Assembly (NCBI GenBank): GCA_025174535.1
Contig: JALBUN010000048.1
Span: forward strand, 2,232,001 to 2,296,000
Reading direction: 5' to 3'
Length of the DNA: 64,000 bases
DNA from: Cantharellus purpuraceus
Taxonomy: Eukaryota > Basidiomycota > Agaricomycetes > Cantharellales > Hydnaceae
The position numbers were made by a program, and so were the translations under genes. Under the pieces are notes generated by a model. It did not search any database. It was given only the letters and a program-made list of their open reading frames with translations, and was not told the DNA's origin. Position 1 is the first letter of the stretch, and each line of letters starts with the position of its first letter. Of this stretch, positions 27,210-38,875 are shown in pieces.

Positions 27210-28685
27210 TGTCAAGATTGATTTTTGGCTGAAGGGGTAGACTCTGAGCCAATGAATGCTATGAAGATATAGCAAATATTATTTAGTAAGACTCCAAATA
27301 TAGAGGCCTACAGTCAGGGGAGAGATATCCAAGGTAACCTGGTTATATGCAGGATGGTACCTTCAAGGATGTGTTGGAGTGGCAGTATCCTCATGATTGG
27401 TGATAGTTACAATGAGTGGCCAATCAGAATATTAATTCACAAGTCATGAGTTGTAACTTGGATATAGCAAAGAGAGAAATACTTTAGTTGCTCAGCAAAT
27501 GAGGTGTTATGCACTAGGTCCAATGGGGGGTTGGAACCTGGGTCAGAGTTTGGGGTTGGAGTCAGAGTGGGTGTTGGGGTACATCATGGGTGTAAGTTGT
27601 GCCTTTGTTCACACTGTTACAGAACTCAACCAAGTATATTGGTTGGGCGATGTGTTGTACAGTGTGGTTTTTAGCTAAGTTCTCTCTACTATAAGTGGAC
27701 CCACACATGTACTGGGTCCACTGGCTTACATAATAACTATACATATGCACCCTATGGGTGCATATATCTACCAAGAGGACAACATTCCTGAAGGGAATGC
27801 TGCATATATCAATTATACTTATATACTATAGTAAGTAAGTACCTTGGGTACTTACACCCTTCCCTTTTTGAATGAGACATGATCTCATCCAGTACTTTTT
27901 AATCATACAGCTCCTTATGAAGCTGATCTGATGAGTTGGTATCCATATGATTGTCTTAATCATATGGCTCTGGAGGGGGACAGCTCTCAGTCATCCCTGA
28001 TGCTGTTGCAGTATCCTCATCCACTTGAATGGATGAGGAGGATGCAATTGCTACCACAGTGTCCCAATCAAGTTCATGATTAAGTTGATTGTGACCTAAA
28101 TGCTCAGTAAGAGAGCATTTAGCAGCTTTATGAGCTGCTTGGGAGACTCCCTGAGTCTCCTGCTTTCGCTTACCAACCCTGGCAGGCTGGTTAAAAGCTG
28201 TGCCAGAGGTGATGTGTTTAGCAAACTCCTCTAAAATAGCAGCATGATTGGGGGTGATGCCTCCCAATTGCCCAAACCAGAGCACAAGCTCTAATTCAGT
28301 ATGTTCTTTGGGGGAGCAATTCCCCCAATCATACGCTCCAGTGACTGAAGCACAAAAGGTGTCACCAAGAGTTGGTGAGTACTTTTGGCCACTGGTCAAT
28401 AATTCCCAGTGGCTGGGATTCTGGAACATAGTCCAGAGGTTCTTCTTGAATGCAGAAGAACCCTTCTTAGGAGTGGCCTTTTGCAGCCACATCCATATGT
28501 CCACATCAGACAAGTTCATGGTGCCATCTGACTCCTGTCAGATGGCCAGGGGGACCCCATTAGGGTTTACTTGCCACCCCTGTATGCGGTCAAGTGTGTC
28601 TACCGGTGTGGTTGGTAGAGTGACAATAAGACTCGTGTTATCAGCACAAGCTAGCAGAGTCATTCTTTTGATTACTCTGCACATT
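27210..28685 (-). mobile_element. hairpin-paved retroelement fragment (3' region with accessory ORF)
   Basis: This segment begins with TGTCAAGATTG at the point where the esterase copy is truncated and ends at the solo LTR at 28686. From about 27600 onward it is dense in short perfect inverted repeats. Examples are 28524-28545 (CCATCTGAC, 4-nt loop, GTCAGATGG) and 28308-28328 (TTGGGGGA...TCCCCCAA). A stretch near 27600-27690 is homologous, in inverse orientation, to 51362-51440, which ties the two fragments to one family. It holds one ORF on the minus strand. Confidence 0.6.
27956..28519 (-). CDS. unrecognised ORF of the hairpin-paved element, 187 aa
   Basis: This is an uninterrupted 187-codon frame beginning MNLSDVDIWMWLQKATPKKG. 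It has a basic middle segment (RVGKRKQET) and an acidic Ser/Thr-rich C-terminus. I do not recognise a domain. It is encoded within hairpin-rich DNA, so almost every 30-50 bp of the frame contains an inverted repeat. It is probably an accessory or structural protein of the element; a gag-like role is possible but not shown. Confidence 0.45.
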   Translation of the reverse strand: MNLSDVDIWMWLQKATPKKGSSAFKKNLWTMFQNPSHWELLTSGQKYSPTLGDTFCASVTGAYDWGNCSPKEHTELELVLWFGQLGGITPNHAAILEEFAKHITSGTAFNQPARVGKRKQETQGVSQAAHKAAKCSLTEHLGHNQLNHELDWDTVVAIASSSSIQVDEDTATASGMTESCPPPEPYD

Positions 28686-30114
28686 TGTTTTGGAACCCGC
28701 AAAATTATGGTGTTAGGGCAAACTCTAAATCACCACAATTCCGTGAATGAACAGCTGAGAAGAATATCAAATCCTACTGCAGCACAACTCCAGAAATGAT
28801 TTAACGTTTGTACTTTGGTTACAATCCGTTGTAATGGTCAATGCAGACGATACACAGGAAGGTAATACATTTCTTAGCAGTAGGAAAAGAATAAGACTTC
28901 CAGAGTCTAGAGTTCATGGATGCTTAGGGGTCCAGATATTCCAAAAAGAGGGGAATGCACTTAGAGGCTAGAGGAAGTAGGTGGATGAATCTGACCGTCC
29001 AAGTGGTGACACTCTGAAGCGGGTAACAGCGATGTGTGAAGTATTCTAGCAACTGCTTCACACGAGTTCAAGATCCTAATGCTCTGCAAAGGCAGTACAC
29101 ACTAGTAACTTAAACAAGAGCACTAACGGCAGGACGATCGACAGACAATCTCACCCTGTAGATTCGTAGTCACGCAAGGTAGATACTACACTCACGCCCA
29201 AAGCAGGACAATCACCACTTCGAGTGCAATCGAATACAGTTACACAACTGTAAGCGACCCTTGAACTGGACAATCAACAGTTACTGAGATATAGAGGATG
29301 ACACTGTATGTCACTCTAGTCACACTGATGTGCAGATGATGGGGTAGAAATGGTTATTTATTCAGAGGCAGAATGGGCTCCTTTTATATTGTATTTATAG
29401 GAGCTGACTAATACTACTGGAAAATTCTACCTATTAATAGATGGAAACTACTGGAAGCTAGTGGAATATGTGAGAAGGGGGTGGAAGTTTCCTAGCCAAT
29501 GAGCTGCTTGGATTTGCTCTGACTCATGGCATGAGTCATGGATGGAGTCATAGTATGAGTAATCACAGGAGTCATGGTATGAGTCATGGAAGGAGTCATA
29601 GCATGAGTCATGGCAGGAGTCATTGCATGAGTCACCATTACTCAAATAACTCGGTCAATACTTCGTTTCCCGGGCTGATTAGCACAGCCATGGGTAGGCA
29701 CAGCTTCTATTGAACTCTCCACTGAAAATGGAGTCAGGAGGTGCAGTGGTTGCGAAGATATTGAGCATTTACTGGCAGTGGTGACCAGATTGAGTCGGAG
29801 ATTGAAATGAGTCATGTGATTGAAAATGAGTCAGTTGTCCAGGTGACTCCGGCTGACTTTGGGGCTGCCGACATCTGCGAAGGTTTGTGGGTCCATGTGG
29901 GTCCCAAAACTTTGCCCAGCAGAACAATAAGTTTGTAGACTCATTTCTGCATGGAAAATTCCCAAAAAAAATATGAAAAAATAGAGAATATTTGAATGGC
30001 CCTGAATCAAGAGAAAGCAGCACATATATGCTGATATTTTAAGGCCATGAAGCGAAATTGTACAGTTTTGGGACTTTAAACAAGATCTTTTAAGGGAAAA
30101 CCAGTTCCCATACA
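28686..30114. mobile_element. solo LTR, family A, copy 1 (about 1.43 kb)
   Basis: It starts TGTTTTGGAACCCGC and ends TTCCCATACA, matching the copy at 53081-54512 over both terminal parts and in length (1429 against 1432 bp). Both obey the TG...CA rule, and no internal retroelement coding sequence lies between the ends. A TATATTGTATTTATAG stretch near 29385 is a possible promoter core. Direct flanks (ACATT / ATCAC) do not match, so this copy may have been rearranged. It contains a short tandem array at 29522-29637 that is absent from the other copy. Confidence 0.7.
29522..29637. repeat. GAGTCATGG-type minisatellite
   Basis: About nine imperfect units of roughly 12 bp built on GAGTCATGG followed by a variable 2-4 bases. 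It lies inside the family A solo LTR and is not present in the sister LTR, so it expanded after the two copies separated. Confidence 0.75.
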
Positions 30115-30335
30115 ATCACTATATGACAGGACAGAGGTGGGGTCCGCTCCAATGGGAGTTGGATACGCTGGAGTTGGAAGCTCTGGGTGCTGTATATGAC
30201 ACGGACTTGAACTCCTCAGGATCTTGGGACTCTTTGGAGAATCTCAATAGGTTGGATGATGAGAGGTGGTGGTCATGGGAGGAGATAGATTGGATGATCA
30301 GGGAACAGGAGTTGGACTCGGAGAATCCAGAGAAG
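30115..30335 (+). other. short ORF-bearing fragment between two LTRs
   Basis: A 72-codon frame (30123-30341) is rich in Trp, Asp and Glu (for example DDERWWSWEEIDWM) and runs into the start of the family B LTR. I do not recognise it. It may be the 3' flank of the inserted B element or a piece of another element. There is no promoter or splice evidence for a gene. Confidence 0.3.
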
Positions 30336-30968
30336 TGTTAAGAAAAGATATGGAGGGGTGTTGTGGGTGAGTGTAAAATGATGGTGAGGGATGGTGGCGA
30401 AGTAGATTTTGAATAGGGGAGCAATTACTGCAAGGATGCAGATATATGCAGGGTCGATGGAAAGATATTGTTTAGTAGAGTAGTGTTACCAAATATCAGA
30501 ATATTTGGTTAAAAACTGGGACTTCTGCGAAATATTTGAGCAGAAATGGGAATAGCAACACTTCGAAAAAGTGTTTGCTTAATAGAAATGGATGTAATGA
30601 TCCAAATCGTTCGTAATTTGAGATAGCAATAGTTGATGCAATATTCTAATGGGATATGCAAAAGATTTCCAATCGAATAGGTCGTTTAGGAGTTATTCCA
30701 GGAACGACAGAAAGTTGACACAAGCTGTTTGTTTGCAGCTTGGAAGGGATTAAGAGTAATGAATCTCCTTATTGATACTCGTACACAGTTGTAGTTAATA
30801 TACAATTTGACAATCACATGATAAAAAAGCCTTTTAGTAAGATTGAAACATATGATAAAAGAAATGATGTGGATACTGATAATATGTGATGTCATGGGGA
30901 AAAACTTTTTACAGAGAAAGGAGTTTTTACCCGTTTGACTTGAGGTTTATGACGAATGAAAATCATCA
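30336..30968 (-). mobile_element. family B LTR, copy 1 (3' LTR of the minus-strand gypsy copy)
   Basis: In sense orientation (minus strand) it starts TGATGATTTTCATTCG just after a polypurine tract (AAAAAGGGAGGTA) and ends CTTAACA. The inverse copy at 45614-46247 matches along its whole length. Its position directly downstream of the minus-strand chromodomain remnant makes it the 3' LTR of that element. Confidence 0.65.
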
Positions 30969-33900
30969 TAATACCTCCCTTTTTGAGTAGTAACCACCCC
31001 CGTAGAACGAAAGGATGGCTCACAAAATAAAATCGAAAAACACCTTCTCCTCATCCCTTAATCAAAAAATTCCCAAACTTTTCACAACTTTTTCTTATCA
31101 TAAAACTCCCCCTTCTTGCTCCAATAGATTGTAATATTCCTTGAATAAATTCTTGACAAGAAGGAGGGAACAGTGGATGGGGAATCAGAGGAGTCAGGTG
31201 TAGGAGAATTGGAGATAGAGGAGAAGTGATGTATCTAGAGAATGTGATGACTAGTGAATGACTGAATTTTCTTGGATAAAACTGGAGTGAATTAAAACAA
31301 TGTGGGGCCGGGTTTATGAGGATAGGTCTGGTGGAAATCAGAGATAATCTCCATTGCATGTCCTAATTCTGAAGCTGGTAGCCAGGAGGTTTCTTCATCT
31401 GTTCCTTTGTATCCTGCCCACTTGACAAGGTATTGCAGTTTACATTTTTGTCTCTTGTCACTTGGAGTCCAGGATCTCTGATATCTCATACTCCAGTTCT
31501 CCATCTATGATGACAGGAGGGACTGGAGTTGGTTCTCTACTGGAGAATGGATCTGGAGTTGAGGGTTCAAGCATGGAAATGTGGAAGACAGGGTGAATGG
31601 AGCGCATGCTTTCTTATAGATGGAGGGTAAAGGAGTTAGGGCCTGCTTGAGTGATGATTTTGAAAGGACCAAGGTATTTTCCCAATAGTTTCTTGGAAGG
31701 TCTCGTTGTATGGATATTGTCAGATTTGACAAAAACCTTGTCCCCAACCTTGAAGTCTAGGGCCAGAGATCAGTGATGGTCAGCAGAGGTGGAGTATTGG
31801 AGTTGGGCATCAGAGATGGTTTTTCAGAGATGCTGATGGAGTTCATTGAGGTCCACAGCAAAGTTTCAAGCTCTTGAGGAAGTGAGGTCTTGTTTGGGAT
31901 GTATGGAGATGTTTGGGTGATAACCCTTGTTGGCAAAGTATGGAGATAAGCCAGTAATGGCATTCAGAGCATTATTATATGCAAATTCTGCAAGTGGAAG
32001 TAAGTTGGACTAGTTGTCCTGTTGGTAGTTGCAGTAGACTTGGAGGTACTGTTCCAGAGTCTGGTTCATTCATTCAGTTTGTCCATCGGCTTCTAGGTGG
32101 TATCTAGAGGTGAAATGGAGTTTGATTTCCAAAGCTTTTCTGAGGGTTTGGAAAAAGGAGGACACGAACTCCATACCATGGTTGGAGGTAATGTGTGATG
32201 GAACTCCATGCTTGGAAAAGACATGGAGCACGGATAGTTTTGTAAGCATAGGAGCTGTGATGGTGTTGACTGTAGGAATAAAAATGGACTGCTTGGTGAG
32301 GTGATCCACAATAACTAAGATGGTGTCATAACTGGAGGATGCTGGGAGCTTCTCGACAAAGTCCATGGATATGGAGTTCCATGGACTCTCTGGAATGGGG
32401 AGTTGCTTGAGTAGTCCATAAGGATGATGTCTCTGTGACTTTGAGCACAAGACTTGATGTAGGACTTAACGGAACTATGGAGTTCAGGCCAGACATAGTC
32501 CTGCCTGACTAGTTCTATAGTTTGGTTCTGTCCAAAATGACTGGTGATTGGATGGTCATGTTTGTTCTGGAGTATGTGGAGTTGGAGGTTGTTCATGTTG
32601 GGAACATAGATGTGGTTGTCAAGATGGAGTAAGCCTTCCAGGTCAATGGACCAGTGATTGGTCGGTTTAATGAGATGTCCAGAGATGGCTGGATCTGATT
32701 GGAGTGTGGATCAGATATCGGAGTGGAGTGTATCAATGTCCATAGTGATGGCTGCTTGGAGGACTGGAGAATAGAACATTGTTGCTTGGAGGGAAGCAGT
32801 TAACTGTTTGTTAGTGAACACAGGCCTAAGATTATGTGGATTTACTGCTGCATAATCATTTCCTCCCTCTTTAGGATAGACATCCCATCGTCTAGTTAAC
32901 AAGTCCGGTTTTGTGCTGAGTTTGCCAGGACAGAAACAGATTATCAGATTAAACTGGGACAGGAATTCAGACCAGCGGGCTTGCCTCCTAGTAAGGAGTT
33001 TGGTAGTTGAAAAGTATTTGAGGTTCTTGTGGTCTGTGATGACATTGACCAGAGTTGGAGATCCTTTGAGGTAATGTCGCCAGGACTTGAAAGCTTCAAA
33101 GATTGTGAGTAGTTCTTTATCATGTACATTGTAGTTGAGTTCTGCCAGGGTGAAAGTCTGAGAATGGAAAGCTATTGGATGAACCTTGTTGTCTGCTGGA
33201 GAGATGGTTGATAAAATGGCTGCCAGTGCATAGTCGGAGGCATCAGTTTCTACAATGATCGGAGATCCTGGGTTCCATTGTGATAAGACCGGAGCTGTAG
33301 TGAAAGCTCTCTTTAACATTTCGAAAGATGTCTGACAGGAGTCTGAGAACTCCCATGGAGTTCCTTTACAAGTTAAACAAGTTAATGGAACTGTGAGGTC
33401 AGAGTAGTTGAATATGAAACACCTATAGAAATCGGCAAATCCTAAGAAGGATTGCATGTCCTTGACTTTGCAGGGTTCTGGCCAATCTTGTATCACCTGG
33501 ACTTTGCTGGAGTCCATAGTAAGTCCATTTGGAGACAATATATATCCAAGGTACTTGACTGTGTTCTTGTGGAAAGAACATTTGTCGGCACAAGCATACA
33601 GCTTGTGTTTCCAGAGTCAGAGAAGGACTTCATGGACATGGTTGCTGTGTTCTTCAGAGTTGTCAGAGTATATCAGGATATCATCCAAGTACATGAGGAT
33701 GCATATATCCAGGAGGTTGGAGAAGATGTCATTCATAAGACACTGGAATGCTGCCGGAGCATTGGTAAGTCCAAAGGGCATAACACACCACTCAAATGAG
33801 CCATAGTGAGTGTGAAACACAGTTTTCCATTCATCACCTTCATGAATCTGGACAAGATGGTAAGCATGCTGGAGATCGATTTTGGTGAAGAATTGAGCCT

Positions 33901-36659
33901 TCCTAGGACTGTCTAGAAGATCGGAGATGTGAGGAAGTGGGTAACAGTCTTTTTTGGTGATTTTATTAAGGCCCCTGAAATCAACACAGAGTCAGAGGGA
34001 GCTGTCTGTTTTCCAAATGAAAAGGACTGGAGCGCTGCCTGGAGATTGGGTCAGCCAGATGAAATCATAAGATAGATGCTCATTGATGAATTCTTGAAGA
34101 GCCTGGAGTTTGCTCTGGGACAAGGAGTAGATCAGACCAAAAGGAGGAGATGTTTCCTCTTCCATTTTGATTCTCAAATTGTATGACTTGTGAGCGGGTA
34201 GGGTATTGGCACAGGTTTTGCTAAAAATGTCTGTGAATTTGTGATATTCAGTCAGGATGTTCCTCATGTTGACTGGAGGGTCCTTGGAGTTCCTTGGAAC
34301 TGTGGAGGAGATGAACAACTTAAATGTTTGTGCATTGGCTCAGAAGGAGTCATGGGTGAAGGTTGCTGTGTTGATGAAAGCAATTTTCAGAGCAACAAGT
34401 GGAGATGGAGTTATGGAGTTGAGTGGAGCTGATGCTACCAACTTGGATGGTGCCAAGAATTTAGTCTCTATCGGAGTTTGGAACGAGATACTGCCCAATA
34501 CCCAGTCAATCAACAGATTGTAGCAGGTGAGCCAGTTGTGTCCCAGAACTGCCAAGCAACTAACATCCAATGGAGTTACATAAAAAGTAATGGAGTGGGT
34601 TTCTCCCATAGGAAAATGGAGTGGCAAGTTGATTGTGGATTTAATAATGGAGTTAGAGGATCCATCAAAGAGCTGTAATGGGATCAGAGTGATGTCTTCA
34701 GTCCAGAGATGATGTCCAGAGACAAATGAAGAATTGAGGAAATAATGAGTGGAACTGAAGTCCACTAGGGTTGGGATCGGAGTTGAGGGGATGAGATCAG
34801 AGGTGAGTTGGAGTGTCAAGGAGTTAGGGTCTGAAAGAGGATGCGTTGAGATGTAGCTCTGTGAAGGCACTAGTGAGTTCAATGCAACCCTTGTCCAGTG
34901 CCAGAGCCAGAGGGTTGCTGATTATTTTTTGGCTCTGTAGCCTTGGCTTTGGAGCTCTTGTCAGACTTGTTGTCTGTTGTAGCAGTATGAGCCTTTGCAG
35001 CTGCTGAGGTGGTCTTCAGACAATCCTTGGCAATGTAACCTACTCGTCCACAAGAGAGAGGTTCTGTTCAATATGATGCTGTCGTTCCTGTGGAGTAAGT
35101 TTACCATCTTTACCTAGCTTGGTAGAGAGGTCAGGGGTCTGCTTCAGAGTTCCAGAGGTAGAGGCTGTAGGGGGGTTGGATCTGGAGTTACCAGATTTAC
35201 CAGAGTTGGACTGCTTCTTGTTGTTGCTGCCCTGGGTGTTGGAGGAAGAAGTGGACTTGCCCTTGTCATGGGACTTGTCCTGATTCTTGCCTGAGGAGGT
35301 CTCTTGAGCTACCTCAGAGCATTGTTCCCAATACCAAGCATTGATGGATTGTACTAAAGTCCTGAGTTCAGATAGGGTGACTGGTTTGCCTACTCTGGCA
35401 ACTTTGTCCTTTATTTGGGATGGAAGGCCATTGTATAATTGGCATCAGAGTGCAGCATTTCCCCATTGGACACGAGCAGCTAGTCAATTGAACTCAACTA
35501 GATACTTAGTGATCTGCTGGTTATCAGCATTCAGAGATTCTCGAGTTCAGCCTTGGCTTCGGCCTCCAGATCATGAGGTCCAAAATTGGTCTCCAATTTG
35601 GACATGATGTTACATCCTGTAACACCGAGTTCCGATCTCCGGATTCCATCTCCACCTCTGTCAACTCCACCTCTGTCAACTCCGGACCCCACCATTGTTC
35701 TCCTCATTAGTAGTCTTCTTCTTATGGGTTACAACAACCGTTATACTTTCTAATTGTTTAGTATTAGTTCGGACATGAGTCTGAACTCCGAACTCCTTTC
35801 CATGTTGTATTCCATATTAGTCTTATTGTCTTATCGCTTTTAGTTTTACCATTCAATTCTCTACATACTTATACGGGCTACTTCTTGTATGTTACAGTAG
35901 TTCATATATCAACTAAGATTCCCCATCAGCTTCTTGGTTACTAGCTTCTTGACAAGTATCTTCTTGACAAGTCAAACTCTGGGTCTTTGATCCAACTCCG
36001 AACTCTGAACTCCAAAATATTGGACCAACGATTTGAGGGGGCGCAACACATAAGTTGAAGCCAAGTCCACTCGATCTGACTCAATAGTTATTTGTCCCCA
36101 TCTGTCTCCGGTTGAACTGGAACAGTCAATCCCATCCCCTTCCTCACTAGTATCTGAACACCAGCTACTCCTTTAAACTCCAAGTTTTCAGCACTTAACA
36201 CATAAACTCAGAGTCGTTGTCTAGCCAGGAGGCTTTGGAATTGGAGGTCAGGGTGGGTTTGAACCAATCAAGTGCAGTTCCTTTTAAATAAGATAGAGCA
36301 TAAGTAACTTTAGCACTACCATTGGAGAACGCATCAGGACAGTCACGGAAGTTGAGTGTGCATTGCATAAGAAAGGGTTGGAGTTTGTGGGAATCGGATC
36401 CATCGAAGGTATCTGGTTCTCTTCTTCAGAGATGATATGGAATTAGCCAACATACTGAGGGCTTCTGCAAGGTTAGGGATTGGGATGGATGAGGGATTGG
36501 CTAGAGGAGTGCCTTCCTGGAGTTCAGCCTTAAGCTCCTGATTGGATACTGGAGCTTCTCCAGGGACTTCCTCAATGGTGGCGGGTGGTACTCCCACTCA
36601 GATGGAGGTTTGGGTGCTTTGGAGGGGCATGACAATCAAGGGTAGTAGTTTGTATATTC
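30969..36659 (-). pseudogene. degenerate Ty3/gypsy chromovirus, copy B
   Basis: Read on the minus strand from 36659 down, this is a gag-pol copy broken by stops, frameshifts and an LTR insertion. The parts are: gag N-terminus (36597-36343); gag continuation and nucleic-acid-binding region with one knuckle-like CxxxGYIAKDC remnant (about 35600-34900); protease-linker region (34882-34340, with VLGHNWLT); RT (34318-33617, with [14 protein letters not shown] and YLDDILIYS); RNase H (33538-32711, with VETDASDYALAAIL); integrase (32596-32070, with SMDFVEKLP); and a chromodomain remnant (31504-31292, with KLQYLVKWAGYKG). The 5' end is cut by a family D LTR at 36660. It cannot be functional. Its closest relative in the window is the plus-strand copy at 52.4-58.7 kb. 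Confidence 0.85.
35605..36199 (-). mobile_element. solo LTR, family D, inserted in gag of copy B
   Basis: On the minus strand it runs from TGTTAAG to GATGTAACA (595 bp). It interrupts the gag frame between '...DSEFM' and 'SKLETNFGPH', and removing it restores the reading. Flanks on that strand read TTATG and TCATG, a 4-of-5 match consistent with a 5-bp target-site duplication. Other D copies are at 36660, 50019 and 50537. Confidence 0.8.
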
Positions 36660-37813
36660 TGTTAAGCTCTGGGACAACTTGGGGTTCAATGGGAAAAGGC
36701 TGGAGTTTGGGAGGGAGATGGGACTTTACTGTTCCAGTTCAACTGGAGACAGGGTGGGAGCAATACTATTGAGTCAGATTGAGTGGACTTGGCTTCAACT
36801 TGTGTGTTGCACCCCCTCGGATCATCAGTCCAATATTTTGGAGTTTGGAGTTTGGAGTTGGATCAGGGATCCAGAGTTCAACTTGTCGGGGAGATACTTG
36901 TCAAGAAACTAGCAACCAAGAAGTTAATGGGCAAATCTTAGTCGATATATGAACTACTGTAATAGACAGAGAGTAGCCTGTATAAGTATGTGGAGAATTG
37001 AATGCTGAAACTAAAACAATAAGACAATAAGATGGATATGGAGTACTGTTATGACTATATTCATTAACACCCAGATCCCCATCTGATCCACTCAGATCCC
37101 CATGCATATGAAATCTATACTCCATTTGGGAACCATCACATCTCCATTTATCTGTCTGATGGTCACCACCAAATCTCACCCATCCGTCTCCGGTTCTGAT
37201 TGATGCATCAGCATCACCATAGGAACCCAGCCATCCGTCCCCGTCGGACTTGGACATACTCATGTAAGGCTGTCGGCCTCAGAGACCCATCACCAGAGTA
37301 ATTATTATTAGATTTCAAATATGTATTCAAGTTGCCCGACTGGGGACTTCATTCCCCAGTTTGAATATCAAATCATGCCTAGTTCCTAAGTCTGATCCTA
37401 ACTCTCTAAGTTGTACTCCATCTCTGAAATCTCAGACACTGGTATTAGTGAGGGCGCAGCACATAAGCTGAAGCCAAGTCCATTCCGACCCCCACAATGT
37501 ACCTGACTCCCTCTCCAACTCTGACCAAACCTCCAACCCAACCTCCAACCCAACCTCTGACCCCCAATTGGACCTAGTGTGTAACAAGTACAACACGGAA
37601 AGGAGTTTGGAGTTTGGACCCAAGTCCAAACTGAAACTAAACAATATAAAAGAAGGAGGTTTGTTGTAACCCATAAGAAGAAACTATTTATAAGGAGAAC
37701 AATAATGGAGTTTGGGGTTGACAGAGGTGGAGTTGATGGAGGTGGAGTTGATGGGGATGGAGATGAAGGAGATGGAGGTCAGGAGTTTGGACTTGGTGTT
37801 ACAGGATGTAACA
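36660..37813 (+). mobile_element. family D LTR interrupted by a family F solo LTR
   Basis: It starts TGTTAAGCTCTGGG and ends GGATGTAACA. Excluding the nested insert (37047-37591 with one target-site copy), its two parts sum to about 610 bp, the same as the D copy at 50019. The left flank is copy B gag. The right flank begins GAGCT, matching the left flank of the D copy at 50019-51361. Confidence 0.75.
37047..37586 (+). mobile_element. solo LTR, family F, nested in the D LTR
   Basis: This is a 540-bp insert starting TGTTATGACTATATTC and ending GTGTGTAACA. It is flanked by a perfect 5-bp target-site duplication AGTAC (37042-37046 and 37587-37591). A second F copy lies at about 51908-52420, upstream of a gag gene. 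Confidence 0.85.
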
Positions 37814-38341
37814 GAGCTCCTTTGCCATAGATTGAGGGGTTTCCTCTTCAATCTGGATCAGTAATCCTTGCCTCACAGGGATTACTGGGTCTCTGATTCC
37901 CTCCATTGGGGGAATTTCATTTGCTCCGTCCAACCAATCATTCGGTTGGATCCTCTCACCCCAGGGAGATCCAGACTCTCTGGATTTGGATTCCTGTTGA
38001 GAATCTGATCTTCAGCAACGTGACTTGCATTGCTCAGAGTTCTCTTGGAGCAATTTTAACATTGTTCCTAGCTCTGCAATTTGCTGCCCCATAGTAGTGG
38101 CAGCATGCCCTGCTTTGGCAGCCATCTTAGCTGCCTGAGCACTAGCTCTGCTAATGCTCTTCATCTCATGTTGATTATGCATGAATTGTTCAGTCAATCT
38201 TGTGATTGACCTGTGGGTTTCACACCACTCTGTGCTGCACAATTCCCTAGTAGAAGTATTGTGCTCATATATTGAGCACATTGTTGGTTCACTTATGGAA
38301 TAGATCCTATAAGCCTGCATGCAATGGTCCTAGCAAACAGT
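37814..38341 (-). pseudogene. gag N-terminal part of the hairpin-paved element
   Basis: On the minus strand, right after the H LTR, a frame begins MQAYRIYSISEPTMCS. It runs through an Ala-rich helical stretch (SRASAQAAKMAAKAGH) to a TGA, then continues in frame to the D LTR at 37813. The reading resumes at 50018 and below (DQEIELWKQREVEASHKH), so one gag gene is split across 12 kb. The DNA is hairpin-rich (for example TCCAACC...GGTTGGA near 37940). Confidence 0.65.
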
Positions 38342-38875
38342 TGTTCAGCATGCCAAAGAACAGTCAGGCCAAGGGGTAGCACTGAGTAATGGGTAAGTGT
38401 AATAGTGCTCTGTGATTGGAGGATGATGGGGAGCAAAAAGGATGGTTGAGATGGTAGATCGCACTCTGGGACTTTCTGGCAAGATGGTTGATTGTGCTCT
38501 GTGACTGGAGGACAATGGGGAGCCCAGTTGGGAGGTATGCAAAGGCTGGTTTCAGGAGATGCAACCTCTCAGTGAGGGAGGGAAATCTGATCATTGAACC
38601 AAGGTGTTTTACCTCAGTGTAGAGCTGATGGATTGTGATGTAGAGCATAGAGCGTAGGCTTAGAGCATGGACTTTGACTTTAGAGTGTTGGCTGAAAACT
38701 TGTTGATTGATATGATGCAAGAAATGCTGATCAAGCCAGCTGATGAAGCATGTGAAGTTGAACTACTAATGGGGAAATCATGGAGAAATGAAGCAACAGA
38801 TAGGGGTAATCTTTGTAAGAATAGGAGGTGATGAGTCATAAAAGAACCAAAAATAGAACAAGGATGAGTAAGTCA
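38342..38875 (-). mobile_element. family H LTR (LTR of the hairpin-paved element)
   Basis: Sense on the minus strand, it starts TGACTTACTCATCC at 38875 and ends about CATGCTGAACA at 38342. Its start coincides with the end of the accessory-ORF arm, and its end with the gag leader. The other copy is split between 59350-59482 and 47243-47781. This copy has lost the segment that carries TATAAATAGG in the other one, so it may lack a working promoter. Confidence 0.65.

Noticed and set aside
29448..29713. Cys/Asp/Ser- or Met/Ser/His-rich short proteins encoded by the GAGTCATGG repeat
   Set aside because: Both strands are open only because the DNA is a 12-bp repeat (a multiple of three). There is no start context or conservation in the sister LTR.
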